Positions 58,283-64,000 of a stretch of DNA of 64,000 bases are shown in pieces (positions within the stretch are counted from its first letter, which is position 1; every line of letters starts with the position of its first letter). Made by a program: the position numbers and the translations under genes. Source of the stretch: Zhengitettix transpicula (lineage: Eukaryota; Arthropoda; Insecta; Orthoptera; Tetrigidae); the NCBI GenBank assembly GCA_037074705.1, contig CM073590.1:211216746-211280745 (forward strand), written 5' to 3'. The notes below the pieces were generated by a model. It was not told the DNA's origin and made no database searches. It saw nothing but the letters and a program-made list of their open reading frames with translations.

Positions 58283-59905
58283 AGGTTACTGGCTGAGTGT
58301 TCGGCGGTGTCCGGAGAAGGAAATAATTCGACACTAACCTCATGGTAAACATTTCATTTAACCAGCATCAATAGCGCCAGTATTTGGAACATTTACACAT
58401 TTACATTCCCTAGACGTCTAACTTCAAAACAACCATGATGATGACTGACGTTATTCTAAAATTCTCCTACCACATAAACTAAAAGTGTCTAAACAATCAC
58501 GACGAATTAAAACAGCAAAAATACTCGCAAAATTAATCAGTCTAAAAATAATCCCTCCTTAAAGGTGGAAAGAAATAAACCTTTAACTAAATTATAGAAT
58601 ATTACCCAGTAACTTAAAAGTGTAAAAGCTACTCCGGGTAACCTTTTGATAACCACGTCCACATCCACATGGAGGAACATAAAATTTCAATAACCACCAA
58701 GGTTAATGCGAGGATTAAACTCAACGACTCTTATAACGCCGGAATTGACTCTAATACCTGAGCTTTTATTGTCATGGCATCTTTGTAAGATCGCAAACCG
58801 TTTGACATTCGGTTCTTCACCCGGGTAACCAGAACTATTTCCTTCAATTACATTTGTTAAAGAGCTCCTGTGTTCAATCTGTTGTCGACAACACTCTCGG
58901 AATCAGTCTTTTTTACATAACTTTTTGTGTTACCTGTACGGTAAGGGCGCTTCCCTTCCTCGGCTTTTGGAGTTGAAATTAGACGCTTAAATTTCTAGAA
59001 TGACACTATTAAATTAAGCGATACCGAAATCGTATATTTGACGCTAATAATTCTTTTAAATTCCAACCCCCTTCACCATCACCCCTAGAAGCGGTTTGTG
59101 TGTCTCAATCCCTCAGTGTTTTTTCTTGGGTCGTAAGTAACATTTGTAGAAAGTTTGGTACTTATTGGTCTACGGATTTAAGATTGTGAACGGAAATTTG
59201 TATCGTCCCCTTTCACTCCCACTCCTGGGGGCTGAAATACATCTTAACCAGTATGATAAATGTCTGAATTAAACTAATTGACGTCTATAACCCTGAATTT
59301 GACACCAATATCGGTTATTTCGCGTTTTTTATGTAACGGCCCTCCACCCCCTCCCTTAGTTTTACGTGGTTGAAATTGTCATTAAAAAGTCTGAAGAAGA
59401 AACTAATAATCCCATCGATCCCTAAAACTATATATTCGATTCTAAAAACGTACGTATTAGCATGTTTTAAAATTCCTCCCCCATCCCCATACTTAGGTAC
59501 TGAACTACAACTTAATTGACACACTGAATGTAAATATTAAACTAATTGACTTCTATAACTCTGGATTTGACATCAATATCGGTTGTTTCGCGTTATTTTT
59601 ATGTAAAGTTCCTCCACCACGTCAATTATTGGTGTTTTAAGGGGTTGAAATTATGCGCTAAATACATCAGAATAGAAACTATTAATCACCGAAACTAATA
59701 ATTACCGAAAAGTAATTAATCAACTCTAGTATCGGCCAGTTTTGCATGTTTTAACATTTCATCCTAACGCTTCGAAAGCCCGACAGAAACCTTCGCGGGG
59801 ATGCGAAAAATAACTCACAAAGGTTTGAGCGCAATCGGATGAATAGTTTAGGAGCTTTTATGGGATACACAGAGACATTAATTTTATATATATATATATA
59901 TATAA
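58283..59905 (+). mobile_element. RTE-like repeat, longest single-orientation copy
   Basis: The head GGCTGAGTGTTCGGCGGTGTCC is followed by the blocks ATAATTCGACACTAACCTC, TTTAACCAGCATCAATAGCG and GGGGGCTGAAATACATC. The tail CGCAATCGGATGAATAGTTT and GGGATACACAGAGACATTAA runs into (TA)n. The tail phrase is the RTE-type end. No coding frame remains. It serves as the reference for reading the inverted pair at 30885-33300. Confidence 0.65.
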
Positions 59906-61005
59906 AGATATTTTTTACTGGGAAACTTTATTTACGTTCTTAAGACTGAATAATATTAAAAGAAATGAATCAGGCACTCATCATATCTGGATTGTTTCAG
60001 ATTATTTAATAGTGACAGGAACACGTGCTCAATTGTAAAGTGAATAGAAAATATTTTAGACACTATTTTTTTTGTCATCAGCAATAATGATTTGCTGGTT
60101 CATTAATTAGATATGAATATATTTTATGTTAATAAAATGCGATTCACATATGGACGTCAAATAACAATTTCATGTCATTTAATTAACTGTGTTTATAAAA
60201 AATATATTACTACTCAAGATAAATGTAATAAGCTTGTTATTTACTATATATCATTAAGAAATGTTATTTAGTGGGTAGATTTAAATTGTGAATAATTATT
60301 TTGCCACCGTGGAAATGCTACATTTGTAAACATGAAGGGAAACATCACCTTGTAACTCTATGAAGGCTTTAGGTCAAACAAAAACAAAGAGTAAAATATG
60401 AAATACATTCAGGCAATGAAAAGTGTTGTTTGATATTGTAAAATACCATTAACTCAAAATATGGCCTTTTCATGCAGTGAAAAACGTTGTCTGATGCTAT
60501 AGAAATATGCTTGCTTTTGAAATATTAATGGTATGTTTGCATTTTTTTATAATGTATTACACAATTCCACTTCATGAAATATGTAGTTTGAATGAGTACT
60601 AATATGCTTAATTTAGTAATAAGTCCACGTGATTCGTCATTTCGATATTGCAAGCACTCGTAACGTAGTCATGTTTATGATTACGGCTGTGGCATTACGT
60701 CAAGCTTTTGGCAAAATGTAGCTTGTTCTGAACGTACTTTAGTACATCCCATAATCCCGTGAGTGCATGTGGGTGTTCACAGTCCTACATCCTATGATAC
60801 AATCTGAGTGATGCCAGTATGAATGTGGAATATTAGGGAACCACTAGTTCTCGACGATTTCTATCATTGTTTTGATTAATTTGTATTCATGTAATTATTT
60901 TGTAGTACATGTGCCCGCGCTGGGGGTTTTCACAAGTATCCACAGGGAGGGAAATATTTTTACGATAAAAAGAAACCAGAAACGATCCAAGGGCAAAAAA
61001 AACTA
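59906..61005. other. AT-rich stretch, nothing recognised
   Basis: No supported gene. A (TA)n tract at 61005-61054 leads into the next unit. Confidence 0.45.
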
Positions 61006-61054
61006 TATATATATATTTCTTTTTATATATCATATATATGTATATATATATATA

Positions 61055-61680
61055 TTGTAATGATTATTTATTTATTACTATATATAAAAAACTTTATTAC
61101 ATATTTATCAAAATACATTAAAAAATTTATTGGGCGCCAGCAGATATACATATAGTATAGTCTGCAAAAAAAATTATCATTAGCCCCGGCTTGGTTTAAA
61201 AATCCTCCTTCTCTACAGGGTAATGTGGGCGGCTCGGTATCTATTCAAGAACAGAGCCTATTTCCGTACTGTGTAAAAATTGTTTAACTTTTGAAGGCAC
61301 TTTACAGAAATGGTGATCCTTACTTTTACTTGTGGCGTCAGCCAACTTGCAGTGTAGTAAGCTGCACACGATCTCCTTCTTCGGTCTCCCCGCGATGGAC
61401 GTCTTTCCAAAAACTTTTGTCGCTTACCGCTCGCCAAATTTTCCACCCTCTCGCCTCTCTCACTTCATTTTTAGTCCTCTCTCTGTCTGTCTCTCTGCGT
61501 CTGTCCACTTTCACCCGGCTTCGGAGTATATATTCTTACTCCGCCCCCACAAACGATGCAAAAAAAGGGAACGCGTACACCCGGCTTCTTAGGGCCTCTC
61601 GGACGCACGTGGCCGTTTAATTTATTCCTTCTCAGGCCCGCGGACAAAGGGCGGCCACTTACCGATGTTATTCACTATAA
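61055..61680 (-). mobile_element. LTR-like unit, GC-richer subfamily
   Basis: TTGTAATGATTATTT beside (TA)n, a reverse-complement primer-site remnant TTGGGCGCCA at 61130-61139, and the far end GTTATTCACTATAA beside TA repeats. On the minus strand the body has TATATACTCCG near 61525, which could be an LTR TATA box, and a CT-rich tract. Overlapping frames at 61258-61620 reflect the GC-rich body rather than a gene. Confidence 0.6.
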
Positions 61681-61694
61681 TATATATATAAACG

Positions 61695-61930
61695 CCTTGG
61701 CTCGACAGCCCCCGAAGGGCCTTGGCCTACCGAGACGGCTGCCAGACTGTCATCTTACATGACCCATTCTGGATTTAGGTGTGACACCTGGTCAGTGTCG
61801 ATTCTTGCACAGCCTTAACCCCAGTTTTAGTGACCAAGACGACCATAAACATCCATGCCGATGCCAGGATTCGAACCCGAGACCTCTGTGATGCGAGGCA
61901 ATGACGCTGGCCACTACGCCACAGCAGTCC

Positions 61931-61933
<3 letters not shown>
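61695..61933 (-). mobile_element. tRNA-derived SINE in (TA)n
   Basis: Minus-strand copy with an intact head (GTGGCGTAGTGGCCAGCGTC, then GGGTTCGAATCC) and a body ending GGGCTGTCGAGCC. TATATATA lies on both sides, so the target site was a TA microsatellite. Confidence 0.85.
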
Positions 61934-61969
<36 letters not shown>

Positions 61970-62571
61970 TTTTTACAATTTACTAAATTACAACTAATCA
62001 TAACCATAATCGTATCTGTTTATCTAAAATTTCAAAATTATATTCAGTCTAACTGGACGTACTTAGTTTTGAGGTACAGAACTGTTCTTAAAATTCAGAA
62101 ATATAAGTGAGGTACTTTATGGGAAATCAAAAGAGCATAAAATATTTTAACTGCCCTTGTTGTGAAGTTTCTGATTGGTACCAAGTGAATTGTAATTTGG
62201 TTTATAACGAAACTTCTAGCGACTTACGAGAAATTAAACATACAATTAACAAGTGAAAAATTTGAATCGCTTTTTATTTAATTTGAAGAAAGTTGAAATT
62301 AGAAAAAAATAGTACTTATTAACAAAAATATTTTATGTAATTACGATATTATAATTTTTTAGAAATAATATGAGCATTCACCTCAGGGTTGCTCATCTGG
62401 AACTTTCATAAAAATAAAATTAGCAAATTAAACCTAGGAGATAATATAAAAACGAGTCAATCGGATTGTGATCCTGACAAGATGACTATATTATGGAGGC
62501 ATCGTCTGCGGTCGTCGACGTCGGTGACGTTACACTAAACATTACAACTGACTTTAGTACAGGCTTCTTCC
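61934..62571. other. (TA)n tract and AT-rich sequence
   Basis: TA run at 61934-61967, then AT-rich sequence with nothing recognised. Confidence 0.5.
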
Positions 62572-62600
62572 TTCCTTCTATCTATCTATCTATCTATCTA

Positions 62601-62634
<34 letters not shown>

Positions 62635-62742
62635 TGCATCTATATATATATATATAGATGCATCTATCTATATATGTGTGTATGTATATGAACATCCGCC
62701 TCCCCTTTCTCTCTCTTATATATATATATATATATATATATA
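62572..62742. repeat. Compound microsatellite (TCTA)n (TA)n
   Basis: TCTA repeats, long TA runs, two TAGATGCATCTA palindromes (about 62631 and 62656) and a further TA run at 62718-62742. Confidence 0.9.
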
Positions 62743-64000
62743 TGGTCACTTTGTACTGTCGTCTCCATCCGCTTTATAATTATTTTCTCCTCTCAAAAGT
62801 TGAGGTCACAAAAGTACCCTTTCTGACTGTTTATTTTCAGTATTTATCTGAATACAAGCGGCCTTCGTGTCAGTGTCTAAAGTTGAAACTTTTTAGTACA
62901 GTTTCCGCTTCGCAGTAATAAGCCGATTAGCGAGCAAACAGATTTTTCTAAAATGCAGCAAGTATACTTTCAGCTTACTATGTAACCTCTTTTATAGAAT
63001 TAATCTAATTACATCGTTTTATATTGTGGGAAAAATTAAATTTAACAAATTGGAAAACTTTAGCGGGTCGATAAAATTCAAAATATCTATTAATTTCCAT
63101 TCTTGAACAATAATTGCATTTGTTTAGCAACTTAAACACTTAATGTTGCTATATATGTTTTACATAATTCAAATATATGTTATAATTGGGTTAAAATATT
63201 AGTTAAAGTATAAACAACATTCTGAAGTTTCAGTGAAAAAATGATTTCATCCGTAATGTGTGAAAATTATTCAGTCCAAAATATATATATATATATATAT
63301 AATCCAGCTTAAATAATATTTTAAATACTTTCCCAATCATAGAGTGGAACTTTAAATGTTCAATTAGTTTTTAGTATTATGGGACCGTACACATTTTTAG
63401 TTTTTATCATATATTATCAGCACATCCATTATTAATACATACAAGGAAAAGATATACATAACAATAACAATTATGGAATAAAAATATTTGCTTCAAACTT
63501 CGCTTCCTAGTGACGTAGGGTTACTCAGTTCAAATCACAGACATTATTTAAGTTAATTGGAACTCTTTTGATAATTAAGGCTCGAATTTTCTAAGGTGCC
63601 AATGAGGCGTCAGAAAAAATCCAAAAATCGTAAGACATCTTTTCTTGTCCGGGACGACGTTTCTCTCCGTCAAACCCATTGGAGTGAAGTTAACAGCGGA
63701 ATAATTTTATTCCTTCCAATTCAACTTCAACGTGTGCTTTCAAGTGCTCTATACTGGCGATGACCGATTCAAATCAGAATCATAGATCAAGGGAAACGGC
63801 TAAATGATGACGTTCCGCAGATGAATGCGCATGCAAAGCGGAAATAATCTCTTCATATTGCCAAGGTTTCATCTAGTTGTAAAACCCTTTTTATCACATC
63901 GGGAGCGATACAAGTGAAATACTTCTCTTAAACACTGAGTCCCGTTAATGAGCCAATCAAAAAACCATCAAACCTTGTTTATAATTAATTGAATTTTTGC
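62743..64000. other. Terminal stretch without a supported gene
   Basis: AT-rich with a short (TA)n at 63279-63301 and a less AT-rich end from 63590. No gene or known mobile element seen. Confidence 0.45.

Overview
The window looks like gene-poor, AT-rich nuclear DNA from an insect. The one recognisable host exon is an invertebrate-type peptide GPCR. The repeats point the same way: mariner, a jockey/I-like LINE tail, LTR units with a tRNA-Lys primer site, tRNA-headed SINEs and Penelope-like ribozyme repeats. A cockroach, termite or other polyneopteran is my guess; the sequence does not prove it.

Host content: a probable first coding exon of a sulfakinin/CCK-like receptor at 52621-52812 (minus), with a donor and a plausible acceptor; the other exons are not visible. 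Two weaker candidate exons are at 48955-49173 (minus, inside the presumed receptor intron) and 38452-38607 (plus). No tRNA, rRNA or complete protein gene was found.

Repeat layout. (1) Long terminal-repeat-like units start TTGTAAT and end ATTACAA; most sit in (TA)n microsatellites and several carry a tRNA-Lys-type primer-binding site. They lie at 1975-2963, five in a row over 8379-14132, 15373-16147, 27702-28876, about 43088, 45814-46755 and 61055-61680. (2) A GC-rich, A-tailed repeat of about 450-550 bp (called R3 here) has about ten copies: 4592-5013 (continuing at 5313-5377), 17505-17960, three in series at 19831-21735, 22935-23430, 43890-44308, 50551-51043, 51067-51296 and 57115-57372. (3) An RTE-like repeat starts with a GGCGTTGCCCG-type head: 24330-25101, 29160-29845, a 2.4 kb inverted pair at 30885-33300, 40845-41077 and 58283-59905. 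(4) tRNA-headed SINEs lie at 32021-32266, 39504-39735, 44691-44852 and 61695-61933. (5) A dead mariner lies at 47519-48659 and a dead LINE 3' end at 51297-52237.

The most interesting system is a set of short elements carrying hammerhead-ribozyme-like cores (CTGANGA, one extra base, a paired helix II, GAAACGTH). Several are head-to-head inverted dimers flanked by 7-12 bp target-site duplications: 7572-7771, 25732-25943, 50167-50525, and 34108-34696, where the core is also amplified as a 61-bp tandem array. Related copies lie at 3247, 6665, 14496, 16473/16663, 17318, 18128/18304, 18644, 26258, 27292 and about 41195. They fit Penelope-like or retrozyme-like retroelements. In two families the sequence after the core also encodes a similar peptide, so ribozyme and coding signals may overlap.

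The remaining DNA is AT-rich intronic or intergenic sequence with simple repeats and no supportable gene.
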